Shown: positions 1 to 10,153, counted from the first letter of the stretch. The stretch: DNA of 64,000 nucleotides from Lysobacter enzymogenes (GCF_023617245.1 NZ_CP067396.1:2604001-2668000), one strand, 5' to 3'. Notes: generated from the letters alone by a model not told the origin. Translations and numbers: made by a program.

Positions 1-312
1 GCGGTCCTGGGCCAGGGCCAGGGCGGGCTCGACGAACGCGGCCAGGATCGGCTCCAGCTCGCCGGGACGCTCGGCCAGCGCGGCCTTGAGCGCGCTCAGC
101 CGCTGCGCGGTCATCTCGTCCATGCGCCGGCGGAACACCTCGTTGACCAGGTTCTCCTTGCTGCCGAAGTGGTAGTTGACCGCGGCGATGTTGACGTCGG
201 CGCGGCTGGTGACCTGGCGCAGCGAGGTGCCGGTGAAGCCGAACTGGGCGAACAGCTCCTCGGCGGCGCCGAGAATGCGGTCCTTGGTCGAAAAATGGGC
301 GGTGCTGGACAT
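1..312 (-). CDS. TetR-family regulator, PsrA-like (3' part beyond window edge)
   Basis: The N-terminal 104 residues of a TetR/AcrR-type repressor, cut by the left edge of the window. Residues about 8-55 form the TetR helix-turn-helix, ending in the typical stretch NIAAVNYHFGSKENLV. The similarity to Pseudomonas PsrA (ILDAAEQLFAERGF..., VNLAAVNYHFGSK) is striking from memory. PsrA senses long-chain fatty acyl groups and controls beta-oxidation and rpoS in Pseudomonas. The start at 312 gives MSSTAHFSTKD; an in-frame ATG at 351 would add 13 residues but lie directly against the operator. An inverted repeat of PsrA-box type lies upstream, so autoregulation is likely. The ligand is inferred, not shown. 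Confidence 0.8.
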   Translation of the reverse strand, partial: MSSTAHFSTKDRILGAAEELFAQFGFTGTSLRQVTSRADVNIAAVNYHFGSKENLVNEVFRRRMDEMTAQRLSALKAALAERPGELEPILAAFVEPALALAQDR

Positions 313-353
313 GCGGACGGGTGGCTCCGGGACGCGGCCAGGGGTGGCCATGA

Positions 354-371
354 ATCAAACGCTTGTTTGAT
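354..371. promoter_or_regulatory. PsrA-type operator (inverted repeat)
   Basis: Perfect 7-bp inverted repeat ATCAAAC-GCTT-GTTTGAT, 42 bp upstream of the TetR gene start. It fits the PsrA-box form CAAAC-N(2-4)-GTTTG known from Pseudomonas. Position and symmetry suggest autorepression of the adjacent regulator. Binding itself is inferred. Confidence 0.65.
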
Positions 372-533
372 GCTAGTCCGGGCGCCGGGCCGCGGTCAAT
401 CCGGTGGCGTATGTCGGGCCGCCGACGGCGGCGAACGGCAAAGCCGGGCAGGGCGGGAAACGCCCCGTTCGCGCGTCGTCCCCACTCCCGAATCGCCGCG
501 CTTGCATGTAGAATTACCGCAGCCATATCGGCT

Positions 534-558
534 AAACCCGCGTCCCGTCGCGGGTTTT
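534..558 (+). terminator. Terminator-like hairpin upstream of ndk
   Basis: A 9-bp stem AAACCCGCG / CGCGGGTTT with a 6-nt loop (543-548), followed by TCT. It lies directly upstream of the ndk promoter-like sequence. It may insulate ndk from upstream transcription; no gene on the same strand precedes it in the window. Confidence 0.45.
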
Positions 559-559
559 C

Positions 560-568
560 TGTTATTCT
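560..568 (+). promoter_or_regulatory. Extended -10 promoter candidate for ndk
   Basis: TG-T-TATTCT reads as an extended -10 element, 42 nt before the ndk ATG. The upstream half of the candidate promoter overlaps the hairpin at 534-558, and there is no clear -35. The call is tentative. Confidence 0.3.
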
Positions 569-609
569 CAGGGCCGACCGCAAGCGGCCCGCCTACCCGG
601 AGAGATTCC

Positions 610-1035
610 ATGGCGCTGGAGCGCACCCTGTCCATCATCAAGCCCGACGCCGTCGCCAAGAACGTCATCGGCGAGATCTACACCCGCTTCGAAAAGGCCG
701 GCCTCAAGGTCGTCGCCTCGAAGATGAAGCACCTGTCGAAGCAGGAAGCGGAAGGTTTCTACGCCGTTCACCGCGAACGCCCGTTCTTCGCCGCGCTGGT
801 CGAGTTCATGATCAGCGGTCCGGTGGTGATCCAGGCGTTGCAGGGCGAGAACGCCGTGCTCAAGCACCGCGAACTGATGGGCGCCACCAACCCGAAGGAC
901 GCCGCGCCGGGCACGATCCGCGCCGACTTCGCCGACAGCATCGACGCCAACGCCGTGCACGGTTCGGACAGCCTGGAGAACGCCGCGATCGAAATCGCGT
1001 ACTTCTTCCCGGCCACCGACGTCTACGCGCGCTGA
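610..1035 (+). CDS. ndk: Nucleoside diphosphate kinase
   Basis: 141 residues, the normal length for the family. Ndk moves the gamma-phosphate of ATP to other NDPs through a phosphohistidine, keeping (d)NTP pools balanced in the cytoplasm. The catalytic His is H117 in NAVHGSDS, the same number as in E. coli, and the N-terminal ERTLSIIKPDA strand is typical. The ATG at 610 was chosen because it gives the canonical N-terminus MALERTLSIIKP. rlmN follows 39 bp downstream on the same strand, and the rlmN-pilF-rodZ order after ndk is common in gammaproteobacteria. Confidence 0.97.
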   Translation: MALERTLSIIKPDAVAKNVIGEIYTRFEKAGLKVVASKMKHLSKQEAEGFYAVHRERPFFAALVEFMISGPVVIQALQGENAVLKHRELMGATNPKDAAPGTIRADFADSIDANAVHGSDSLENAAIEIAYFFPATDVYAR

Positions 1036-1074
1036 TCGCCAGACGCTGAGCGCAGCAGCAAACACGAGACCGCA

Positions 1075-2389
<1,315 letters not shown>

Positions 2390-2400
<11 letters not shown>

Positions 2401-3241
2401 CCGGCCGATCCGATCGGCCAGCGCGCGCCTGCTCGGCGGCCTGGTCCTGTCCGCGCTGGTGCTGGCCGGCGCCGCCGGCTGCAACCGCCTGACCTTCATC
2501 AAGCCCAACCTGGAGCGCCGCGGCTCCGAATCGACCGGGCCCACTTACGATTTCAAGAACGACCAGCGCGCCGCGAGCGGGCAGGCTGCCGCCACCGCGC
2601 GGGTCCTGGCCGCGCAGCGCTACCTGCAGGCCGGCGACAACGGCAAGGCGCGCGACGAACTGCGCCAGGCGCTCAAGCTCGACCCGAAGTCGGCCGAGGC
2701 CTACAGCGTGATGGCGGTGATGGCCGAACGCGACGGCAAGAACGCCGAGGCCGGCGGCCACTACCGCAAGGCCGCCGAGCTGGCGCCGGAACGCGGCGCG
2801 GCGCTCAACAACTACGCGGTGTGGCTGTGCGCCAACCAGCAACCGGGCCAGGCGCTGGGCTATTTCGACCGCGCCCGCGTCGATCCGACCTATACCGATC
2901 TGGCCGTGCTGTTGGCCAACAGCGGCGCCTGCGCCGATCGCGCCGGGGAGGGCGAACGGGCCGAGCGCGACCTGCGCCAGGCGCTGGCGCTGGAGCCGGA
3001 GAACGCCACCGCGCTGAGCGCGATGGCCGCGCGCCAGTTGCGCCTGGGCAAGGCCTTCGAGGCGCGCGCCTTTTCTGAACGCCGTCTGGCCGTTGAGCCT
3101 ATTTCAGCTGAAGCGCTGATGACTGCGTCACAAATCGAAGAAAAACTCGGCGACAGGGCTGCCGCCGCGAGATACGTTCAGCGAATGAGGGCGGAGTTCC
3201 CTGACGCGCAGGGCTCCGAATCGGGGGATGGCGGTAAGTGA
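2390..3241 (+). CDS. pilF: Type IV pilus biogenesis/stability lipoprotein PilF (PilW), TPR protein
   Basis: 283-residue outer-membrane lipoprotein; the pilotin-like PilF helps secretin PilQ multimerise for type IV pili. It has a signal peptide with the lipobox ending AAGC, so lipidation is expected at C31. From about residue 75 tetratricopeptide repeats follow, with repeated A-x-YLQAGDNGKARDEL-like units. The start lies inside rlmN (11-bp overlap) and the TGA overlaps the ATG of rodZ, so rlmN-pilF-rodZ is one transcription unit. This placement is the usual one for pilF. Confidence 0.92.
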
Positions 3242-4065
3242 TGATGCAGTCGAACGAATTCGCGCCTGAAGTCGGCGGAAGCTGCGGCGCGCGTCTGAAA
3301 CAGGCTCGCGAAGCGGCGGGGCTGTCCATCGAGGACGTGGCCGCGAAGCTGAAGATGCCCGCGCGCGCGATCCAATCGCTGGAACAGGACGATTTCGCCC
3401 GCATCGGCGCGCCGGTGTTCGTGCGCGGCCAGCTGCGCAGCTATGCGCGCCTGCTCGGCGTCGACCTGGAAGAGCAACTGGTCGCCAGCCCGATCGCCTC
3501 GACCGCGCCGTCCGAACTGGTCAGCCACACCCACACCCCGCGCTACCGCCGGGTGTTCGAACAGACCACCCGCCGCGCCGTCTACATCGTCATGACCGCG
3601 GCGATCGCGGTGCCGATCTGGATCGCCACCCGCCATCCGGCCGGCAACAGCGCGGTGCAGTCGCTGGACATGGCCGCGCTGCCGGCCGGCGCCGATGCGG
3701 CGCAGTCCGCGCGTCCGGCCAGCGAGCCGCCGCAGCGCACCCCGGTCATCGCTTCGATCGGCCCGAGCCTGCCGCAGGCCGCGCCGGCGCCGACCGCTGC
3801 GAAGTCGCTGACGTTCAAGTTCAGCGGCGACAGCTGGGTGCAGATCGTCGGCAACGACGGCCGCAAGCTCGAGGAAGGCATCCTCGGCGCCGGCCAGGAA
3901 CGCAGCTACGCCCCGGGCGAAGTCGCCAACGTGCGGCTCGGCAACACCTCGGCGGTGGAAGTGCTAAACGCCGGCCAACCGGTCGATCTGACGCCGTTCA
4001 GCCGCGCGAACGTGGCGCGCTTTACGCTATCCTCTGACGGTTCCCTCGCGCCGGTCTCCGACTGA
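3241..4065 (+). CDS. rodZ: RodZ-like cytoskeletal/cell-shape protein
   Basis: 274 residues. Residues about 15-80 are an Xre/Cro-type helix-turn-helix (LKQAREAAGLSIEDVAAKL), one membrane helix lies near residues 115-130 (AVYIVMTAAIAVPIWIA), then a Pro/Ala linker and a C-terminal DUF4115 beta domain (SWVQIVGNDGRKLEEGI). This is the RodZ layout, in which the cytoplasmic HTH contacts MreB and the periplasmic domain reads wall synthesis. Start codons at 3238 (GTG), 3241 and 3244 are all in frame; 3241 overlaps the pilF stop by one base. The ispG-hisS genes that follow rodZ in E. coli are not here; a terminator follows. Confidence 0.88.
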   Translation: MMQSNEFAPEVGGSCGARLKQAREAAGLSIEDVAAKLKMPARAIQSLEQDDFARIGAPVFVRGQLRSYARLLGVDLEEQLVASPIASTAPSELVSHTHTPRYRRVFEQTTRRAVYIVMTAAIAVPIWIATRHPAGNSAVQSLDMAALPAGADAAQSARPASEPPQRTPVIASIGPSLPQAAPAPTAAKSLTFKFSGDSWVQIVGNDGRKLEEGILGAGQERSYAPGEVANVRLGNTSAVEVLNAGQPVDLTPFSRANVARFTLSSDGSLAPVSD

Positions 4066-4106
4066 CCCGCGCCGCGGGTCCGCGAACGTTCCGTTCCAGG
4101 TTTCCG

Positions 4107-4130
4107 ACCGGCCGCGATGCGGCCGGTTTT
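4107..4130 (+). terminator. Intrinsic terminator after rodZ
   Basis: Perfect 9-bp stem ACCGGCCGC / GCGGCCGGT with a 3-nt GAT loop, followed by TTT. It separates the rlmN-pilF-rodZ unit from yfgM-bamB. Confidence 0.7.
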
Positions 4131-4231
4131 CCCGACCTGATTCCGGCCTGTTTCCTTACATGGCCCGTTCGGCCCGCCTGCCGCGCCATGCGCGGCGTCG
4201 GGCCGTCCAGGCAGCATAACCACGGCGCATC

Positions 4232-4861
4232 ATGGCGATAGACGACCTGCTCGACGAACACGAACAAAGCGAACGCGTGCTGTCCTGGCTGCGCGCCAAC
4301 GGCGCCGGCCTGATCGGCGGCATCGCCCTGGGCCTGGCCGCGATCGGCGGCTGGAAGTGGTGGGGCAACCACCAGGTCGAGCAGAACGCGCAGGCCTCCG
4401 CCCAGTACCAGTCCGCGGTCGATGCGGTGCAGGCCAAGGACAAGGCCGCCGAAGCCAAGGTCAAGGCGCTGCCGGAAGGCATGTACCACACCCTGGCCGC
4501 GCTGGAACTGGCCAAGCAGCAGGTCGAGGCCAACCAGGGCGCCGCCGCCATCGCCACCCTGCGCGCGATCAAGACCGACGACGCCGCGATGGCCGAGATC
4601 GTCTCCCAGCGCCTGGCGCGCCTGCTGGTCGACACCAAGCAGCCGGCCGAGGCGCTGAAGCTGCTGGCGCAGTCCAGCCAGCCGCTGGCGATCGAGGTGC
4701 GCGGCGACGCGCAGCTCGCGCTCGGCAAGCAGGAACTGGCGCGCAAGGAATACACCGACGCGCTGGCCAAGCTCGACGAAGCCTCGCCGCGCCGCCGCCT
4801 GCTCGAACTCAAGCTCACCGAAGCCGGCGGCACGCCGGCCAAGCCCGAGGCCAAGTCTTAA
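4232..4861 (+). CDS. YfgM-like tetratricopeptide membrane protein
   Basis: 209 residues. A short cytoplasmic N-terminus (MAIDDLLDEHEQSERV), one membrane helix at about 25-42 (GAGLIGGIALGLAAIGGWKWW), then a periplasmic helical TPR-like domain. In E. coli YfgM associates with the SecYEG translocon and periplasmic chaperones. The gene sits just before bamB, as in E. coli, and its TAA overlaps the bamB ATG by one base, so the pair is translationally coupled. Confidence 0.88.
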   Translation: MAIDDLLDEHEQSERVLSWLRANGAGLIGGIALGLAAIGGWKWWGNHQVEQNAQASAQYQSAVDAVQAKDKAAEAKVKALPEGMYHTLAALELAKQQVEANQGAAAIATLRAIKTDDAAMAEIVSQRLARLLVDTKQPAEALKLLAQSSQPLAIEVRGDAQLALGKQELARKEYTDALAKLDEASPRRRLLELKLTEAGGTPAKPEAKS

Positions 4862-6108
4862 TGATCCAAGCCCAGAAGAGGTCTCACGGCGGCGCTTTCG
4901 TGCGCGTCGCCGCCACCGCCGCGTTGTTCGCGTTCGCCCTGAGCGGATGCTCGACGGTCAAGGGCTGGTTCGGCGGCAGCAAGAAGAAGGACGACGGCAA
5001 GCCCAACGAGCCGACCGAGCTCGTCGATTTCACCGCCAGCGTCAAGGTCGACAAGATCTGGTCGGTCAACGCCGGCAAGGGCGAGGACCGGATCGGCGTG
5101 CGCCAGGCGCCGGCCGTGGCCGACGGCCGCGTCTACGCCGCGGCGATCAAGGGCGGCGTGCACGCCTACGACCTGCAGACCGGCAAGGAAGTCTGGCACT
5201 TCGTGCCGACCCGCAAGGACAAGAAGGAGCGCGAGAAGAAGGACAAGGAGATCCGCTTGTCCGGCGGTCCCGGCGCCGGCGACGGCCTGGTCGTGGTCGG
5301 CGGCCTCGACGGCGAGGTGATCGCGCTCGACGCGGCCACCGGCGCGCAGAAGTGGACCGCCAGCGTCCCCAACGAAGTGATCGCCGCGCCGACCATCGGC
5401 CTGGGCATGGTGTTCGTGCGCTCCAACGACGGCCGCGTCACCGCCTTCGACGCCGCCAGCGGCGAGCGCCGCTGGTTCTGGAACCGCGACGTGCCGATCC
5501 TGTCACTGCGCGGCAACAGCGCGCCGACGCTGGGCCCGGGCTATGTGTTCGTCGGCAACGACGACGGCACCCTCAGCGCGCTGGCCGCCAGCGACGGCCG
5601 CTCGACCTGGGACGTGCCGGTGGCGCAGCCCGACGGCCGCAGCGAGCTCGACCGCATGGCCGACATCGACGGCGCCCCGGTGCTGGAAGGCACGGTGCTG
5701 TACGCGACCAGCTTCAAGAAGCAGACCATGGCGATCGACGCGCCGAGCGGCCGGCCGATGTGGGCCAGCGAGCACGGCGGCGCCGGCCGCCTGGGCGTGG
5801 CCAGCGACAAGCTGATCGTCGCCGACCCGGCCGGCACCGTGTTCGGCCTGGACAAGACCAGCGGCGCCGCGCTGTGGTCGCAGCCCTCGCTGGCGCGCCG
5901 CGACCTGACCGGCGCGGCGGTGCAGGGCGACTACGCCCTGGTCGGCGACTTCGACGGCTACGTGCACTGGATGAAGTTGTCGACCGGCGAGTTCGCCGCG
6001 CGCGCCCGCGCCGGCCGCAAGCCGCTCAAGGCCGCGCCGGTGGTGGTCGACGGCATCGCGATCGTGCAGAACATCAAGGGCGAGCTGACCGCGTTCAAGC
6101 TGCAGTGA
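4861..6108 (+). CDS. bamB: Outer membrane assembly lipoprotein BamB
   Basis: 415-residue lipoprotein of the BAM complex, which inserts beta-barrel proteins into the outer membrane. The signal peptide ends at the lipobox ALSGC (lipid on C30). The rest is an eight-bladed PQQ-type beta-propeller with recurring blades such as VHAYDLQTGKEVWHF and VIALDAATGAQKW. A basic, Lys-rich insertion (RKDKKEREKKDKEI, near residues 118-131) is unusual for the family. It is followed by a strong hairpin at 6241. Confidence 0.93.
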   Translation: MIQAQKRSHGGAFVRVAATAALFAFALSGCSTVKGWFGGSKKKDDGKPNEPTELVDFTASVKVDKIWSVNAGKGEDRIGVRQAPAVADGRVYAAAIKGGVHAYDLQTGKEVWHFVPTRKDKKEREKKDKEIRLSGGPGAGDGLVVVGGLDGEVIALDAATGAQKWTASVPNEVIAAPTIGLGMVFVRSNDGRVTAFDAASGERRWFWNRDVPILSLRGNSAPTLGPGYVFVGNDDGTLSALAASDGRSTWDVPVAQPDGRSELDRMADIDGAPVLEGTVLYATSFKKQTMAIDAPSGRPMWASEHGGAGRLGVASDKLIVADPAGTVFGLDKTSGAALWSQPSLARRDLTGAAVQGDYALVGDFDGYVHWMKLSTGEFAARARAGRKPLKAAPVVVDGIAIVQNIKGELTAFKLQ

Positions 6109-6240
6109 GGCCGGGCACCGGGCTTTGAGAGGCCGGTTCGGGCGAGGCGGGGCGCGGTGGCTGAAGGCCGCTCGCGCCGGCCGGACCCGGGGCGGCGTCC
6201 CGATTCCCGACGGCCGCTTCGCCATGTCGACGATGTAATG

Positions 6241-6280
6241 CGGCCCGGGCGGCGTGCAGCCGTCCCGGGCCGTTCGTTTT
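6241..6280 (+). terminator. Terminator-like hairpin after bamB
   Basis: GC-rich stem CGGCCCGGG / CCCGGGCCG (6241-6249 with 6264-6272) containing an inner CGGC/GCCG pair, followed by TTCGTTTT. The 338-bp gap between bamB and der holds this hairpin and otherwise only GC-rich sequence; der therefore probably has its own promoter. Confidence 0.6.
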
Positions 6281-6446
6281 CGGGGCCGGGCGCCTGGCGC
6301 TCCGGCCCGGCCGGGTTCGCCCGCCGCGCGAAGGCGTCTTCGCGCCCGCTCTGGCACTATGTCGGCCTTTCCGGCCGAGTTCGCCGCGCGGATCCGTCCG
6401 CCGCCGCGCCGCCCTTCCTATTCCTCATTCCCGGCTGCAAACAACC

Positions 6447-7847
6447 ATGCTTCCGCTAGTCGCCCTCGTTGGCCGCCCCAACGTCGGAAAATCCACCCTG
6501 TTCAACGCGCTCACGCGCAGCCGCGACGCGCTCGTCCACGACGAGCCGGGCGTCACCCGCGATCGCCACTACGGCGTGTGCCGGCCCGAGGGCCAGCGCG
6601 CGTTCGCGGTGGTCGACACCGGCGGCATCGCCGGCGAGGAGCAGGGCCTGGCCGGCGCCACCGCGCGCCAGGCGCGCGCCGCGGCCGAGGAGGCCGACCT
6701 GGTGCTGTTCGTGGTCGACGGCCGCGAAGGCGCCTCGGCGCTGGACGACGAGATCCTGGCCTGGCTGCGCAAGACCTCGCGGCCGACCCTGCTGGTGGTC
6801 AACAAGACCGACGGCATCGACGCGCGCGCGGCGATCGACGACTTCGCCCGTTACGGCATCCGCGACGCCATCGCGGTCTCCTCGGCGCACCGCCAGGGCC
6901 TGGACGAGCTGCTGGCCGAAGTGCTGGCGCGCGTGCCCGAAGAGGGCGCGACCGCCGAGCTGGACAACGATCCCAACCGCATCCGCGTGGCCTTCATCGG
7001 CCGCCCGAACGTGGGCAAGTCGACCCTGGTCAACCGCCTGCTCGGCGAGGAGCGCATGATCGCTTCCGACGTGCCGGGCACCACCCGCGACTCGGTCGCG
7101 GTCGACATGGAACGCGACGGCCGCCTGTACCGGCTGGTCGACACCGCCGGCGTGCGGCGCAAGTCCAAGGTCGAGGAAGCGGTCGAGAAGTTCTCGATCA
7201 TCAAGACCCTGCAGGCGATCGAGCAGTGCCAGGTCGCGGTGGTCATGCTCGACTGCACCGAGGGCGTGACCGACCAGGACGCCAGCGTGCTCGGCTACGC
7301 GCTCGACGCCGGCCGCGCGCTGGTGGTCGCGGTCAACAAGTGGGACGGGCAGACCGAATACCAGCGCCAGCAGACCGAGAACCTGCTCAAGCGCAAGCTC
7401 GCCTTCGTCGAGTGGGCCGAGCCGGTGCGCATCAGCGCCAAGCACGGCTCGGGCCTGAAGGAACTGTTCGCGGCGATCCACCGCGCGCACGCCTCGGCCA
7501 CCACCGAGATCGGCACCAGCGAGGTCACCAAGGCGATGGAGATCGCCTACGAGACCAACCCGCCGCCGGTGGTGCGCGGGCATGTGGCCAAGCTGCGCTT
7601 CGCCCATCCGGCCGGGCTCAACCCGCCGACCTTCGTCGTCCACGGCACCCGTCTGCGCACCCTCAGCGACAGCTACAAGCGCTACCTGGAGAACTTCTTC
7701 CGCAAGCGCTTCAAGCTGGTCGGCACGCCGGTGCGCTTCGTGTTCAAGGAAGGCAGCAATCCGTACGAAGGCAAGAAGAACGTGCTGACCGAGCGGCAGG
7801 TGGCGAAGAAGAAGCGCTTGATAAGGCATGTGAAGCGCGGGAAGTAA
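6447..7847 (+). CDS. der: Ribosome biogenesis GTPase Der (EngA)
   Basis: 466 residues with two tandem GTPase domains and a C-terminal KH-like domain, the family's defining layout. The two P-loops are GRPNVGKS at residues 9-16 and 185-192; each is followed by a DTGG/DTAG switch II and an NK-x-D motif (NKTD, NKWD). Der acts in 50S subunit maturation. The ATG at 6447 puts the first P-loop at residue 9. The extreme C-terminus is Lys/Arg-rich, as usual. Confidence 0.97.
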   Translation: MLPLVALVGRPNVGKSTLFNALTRSRDALVHDEPGVTRDRHYGVCRPEGQRAFAVVDTGGIAGEEQGLAGATARQARAAAEEADLVLFVVDGREGASALDDEILAWLRKTSRPTLLVVNKTDGIDARAAIDDFARYGIRDAIAVSSAHRQGLDELLAEVLARVPEEGATAELDNDPNRIRVAFIGRPNVGKSTLVNRLLGEERMIASDVPGTTRDSVAVDMERDGRLYRLVDTAGVRRKSKVEEAVEKFSIIKTLQAIEQCQVAVVMLDCTEGVTDQDASVLGYALDAGRALVVAVNKWDGQTEYQRQQTENLLKRKLAFVEWAEPVRISAKHGSGLKELFAAIHRAHASATTEIGTSEVTKAMEIAYETNPPPVVRGHVAKLRFAHPAGLNPPTFVVHGTRLRTLSDSYKRYLENFFRKRFKLVGTPVRFVFKEGSNPYEGKKNVLTERQVAKKKRLIRHVKRGK

Positions 7848-7890
7848 GCGCGGCGGCCGGTTCGGCTCGCGAAGCCGGGGGCGAAGTCGA

Positions 7891-7980
7891 AATGGATTCC
7901 GGCTTTCGCCGGAATGACGGGACGTGGAGACGCAACCTCCGATCCGTCATTCCGGCGAAAGCCGGAATCCATTTTGATTT
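7891..7980. repeat. Inverted REP pair, family A (ATTCCGGCTTTCGCCGGAAT core)
   Basis: Two inverted copies of a short palindromic unit (GGATTCCGGCTTTCGCC... and its complement) about 30 bp apart, forming a large hairpin just after der. The same unit recurs as an inverted pair at 15267-15361. This is a dispersed REP type seen in many proteobacteria. No transposase is near. Confidence 0.85.
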
Positions 7981-7997
7981 TGCGTGCCCATCAACGT

Positions 7998-8102
7998 CCC
8001 GGCACCCGGCACCCGGCACTCGGCACTCGACATCCGACATCCGACATCCGACATCCGACGCCGGACGCCGGACGGCGGACGCCGGACGGCGGACGGCGGA
8101 CG
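7998..8102. repeat. Fifteen-copy heptanucleotide tandem repeat
   Basis: Exactly 15 contiguous 7-bp units with no indel (105 bp). The unit drifts stepwise: CCCGGCA (3 copies), CTCGGCA, CTCGACA, TCCGACA (3), TCCGACG, then alternating CCGGACG and GCGGACG (6). It ends 22 bp before one possible mobA start (8124) and 70 bp before the preferred one (8172). Confidence 0.92.
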
Positions 8103-8171
8103 GCGCCGCCGACGTCAGCGCCGATGCCGCCGAGCGCGCACAATGACGTTTCCCAGGCCACCGCGCAGCGC

Positions 8172-8768
8172 ATGCCCATCGCTCCCGCCGATCTCACCCT
8201 CGGCCTGCTCGCCGGCGGCCGCGCCACCCGGCTGGGCGGACGCGACAAGGCCTGGCTGCGGCGCGACGGCGAGTTCCAGGTGCTGCGCCTGGCACAGGCG
8301 TTCGCGCCTTGCGCCGGGCAAACGCTGGTCAGCGCCAACCGCGACTTGCAGCGCTACGCCGAATACGGCCTGCGCGCCGTAGTCGATCGCAGCCCCGATC
8401 TCGGCCCGCTCGGCGGCCTGGACGCGCTGGCCGCGGCCGCCGCGACGCCGTGGCTGCTGACCCTGCCGGTCGATGCGCTCGTTGCCGGGCCCTGGCTGCT
8501 GGACGCGCTTGCCGCCGCCCAGGCCAAGGCCGGGCAGGGCGCCTACGCCGTCGACGACGACGGCGTGCAGCCGCTGTTTGCGTTGTGGCCGGTGGCGCCG
8601 TTGCGCGCCGCACTGGCGCCGGCCCTGGCCCAGCGGCAATTGGCGGTGCGCGGCTTGCAGGCCGCGCTCGGCATGGCCACGGCGCGCCTGCCTGGCCTAC
8701 GCTTGGGCAACCTCAACACGCCCGCCGATCTTGCCGCGGCCGGTATCGACACCGATCCGATGGCATGA
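8172..8768 (+). CDS. mobA: Molybdenum cofactor guanylyltransferase MobA
   Basis: 198 residues. MobA joins GMP from GTP to molybdopterin to make the bis-MGD cofactor in the cytoplasm. The nucleotide-binding signature LLAGGRATRLGGRDK spans residues 12-26; DRSPDLGPLGG and TLPVD further on match the family. The metal-binding step normally uses an Asp of the LPVD-like motif. An upstream in-frame ATG at 8124 would add 16 residues; 8172 gives the typical N-terminus. moeA follows 145 bp downstream, so the two probably serve one cofactor pathway. Confidence 0.88.
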   Translation: MPIAPADLTLGLLAGGRATRLGGRDKAWLRRDGEFQVLRLAQAFAPCAGQTLVSANRDLQRYAEYGLRAVVDRSPDLGPLGGLDALAAAAATPWLLTLPVDALVAGPWLLDALAAAQAKAGQGAYAVDDDGVQPLFALWPVAPLRAALAPALAQRQLAVRGLQAALGMATARLPGLRLGNLNTPADLAAAGIDTDPMA

Positions 8769-8913
8769 CCGTCCGTCCCTCCCAACGCCGGCGCGACGAC
8801 GCGGCCGTTCGTCCTGCCCGCCACCGGACCGACGCCGGCGTGATCGCCCGTTCCGCCCGATGCCGGCCGGCTTGCGTCCCGCCTCCGCCGCGCACCGCAC
8901 CCAAGAGCCCGCC

Positions 8914-10134
8914 ATGACCGATTTCCCCACCGGCCTGCTGTTCGACGAGGCCATGGCCGTGACCGCCGAGGTCGCCGCCGCGCACCGCCTCGAGATCGAA
9001 CATCCTGCGCTGTCGCGCTGCCACGGCCGGGTGCTGGCCCAGGACGTGGTCGCGCCGCTGTCGCTGCCGCCGTTCGACAACAGCGCGATGGACGGCTTCG
9101 CCCTGCGCCATGCCGACCTGAGCCGCGAGCAGACCGAACTGCGCCTGGTCGGCGAGCAATTCGCCGGCCTCGCGCTCGGGTTGGCGCTCGGCGCCGGCGA
9201 ATGCGCGCGCATCACCACCGGCGCGCCGCTGCCGGCCGGCGCCGACACGGTCGCGATCAAGGAGAACGCGCGCGTCGACGGCGACCGGGTGTGGGTGCCG
9301 CAGGCCAAGCGCGGCCACCACGTGCGCTACGCCGGCGAGGACGTGGCCGCGGGCGAGACCGTGCTGCGCGCCGGACAGGCGCTGACGCCGGCGCGGGTGT
9401 CGCTGGCCGCCTCGCTCGGCCTGTCCTCGCTGCCGGTGCGGCGCAAGCCGACGGTGGCGGTGTTCACCAGCGGCGACGAACTGGTCGAGCCGGGCATGCC
9501 GCTGCGGCCCGGGCAGATCTACGACAGCAACCGCGAACTGCTGATGGGCCTGCTGCGCGCCGACGGACTGGAGCCGACCGCATGGCCGCGCCTGCCCGAC
9601 GACCCCCGGCAGGTCGAGATCGCCCTGCGCGACGCCGCCTGCGCGTTCGACCTGGTGTTCACCTGCGGCGCGGTGTCGGCCGGCGAGAAGGACCATATCC
9701 CGGCGGTGCTGGGACAGTTCGGCCGCATCCATTTTTGGAAAGTGAAGATGCGCCCGGGCATGCCGCTGTTGCTGGCGAGCATGGACCAGGCGCGCTGCCT
9801 CGGCCTGCCGGGCAATCCGGTATCGGTGCTGGCGACCTACTTGAGTTTCGGGCGCGCGCTGATCGATGGCCTGCAAGGCCGGGTCGAGCCGCGGCCGAAA
9901 CTGCGGGCGCGATTGGTCGGCGGGATCGAGAAAAGCCATCCGCGCCGCGAGTTCGTGCGCGCGCGCCTGCGCAGCGACGAGGACGGAGTGTTGTGGGTCG
10001 ACCCGAATCCGGCCACCGCCTCGCACCGGCTGCGCGCGGCGGCCGATTCGGATGCGCTGATAGTGGTGGCCGAGGGCGAACAGCGCCTGCAGGAAGGCGC
10101 GGCGATGGAAGTCTGGCCGTACGCGCTGGGCTGA
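8914..10134 (+). CDS. moeA: Molybdopterin molybdenumtransferase MoeA
   Basis: 406 residues, typical length. MoeA inserts molybdate into adenylylated molybdopterin. Conserved stretches are PPFDNSAMDGFALR near residue 50, RITTGAPLPAGADTV near 100, the MogA-like domain with FTSGDEL, YDSNRELL and TCGGVS-type TCGAVSAGEKD, and the substrate loop GLPGNPVSVLATY. GAPLPAGAD and GNPVS identify the family. It lies between mobA and the rhodanese-MoeB gene. Confidence 0.96.
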   Translation: MTDFPTGLLFDEAMAVTAEVAAAHRLEIEHPALSRCHGRVLAQDVVAPLSLPPFDNSAMDGFALRHADLSREQTELRLVGEQFAGLALGLALGAGECARITTGAPLPAGADTVAIKENARVDGDRVWVPQAKRGHHVRYAGEDVAAGETVLRAGQALTPARVSLAASLGLSSLPVRRKPTVAVFTSGDELVEPGMPLRPGQIYDSNRELLMGLLRADGLEPTAWPRLPDDPRQVEIALRDAACAFDLVFTCGAVSAGEKDHIPAVLGQFGRIHFWKVKMRPGMPLLLASMDQARCLGLPGNPVSVLATYLSFGRALIDGLQGRVEPRPKLRARLVGGIEKSHPRREFVRARLRSDEDGVLWVDPNPATASHRLRAAADSDALIVVAEGEQRLQEGAAMEVWPYALG

Positions 10135-10153
10135 GGTTCGCCGGCGGTGGCTG

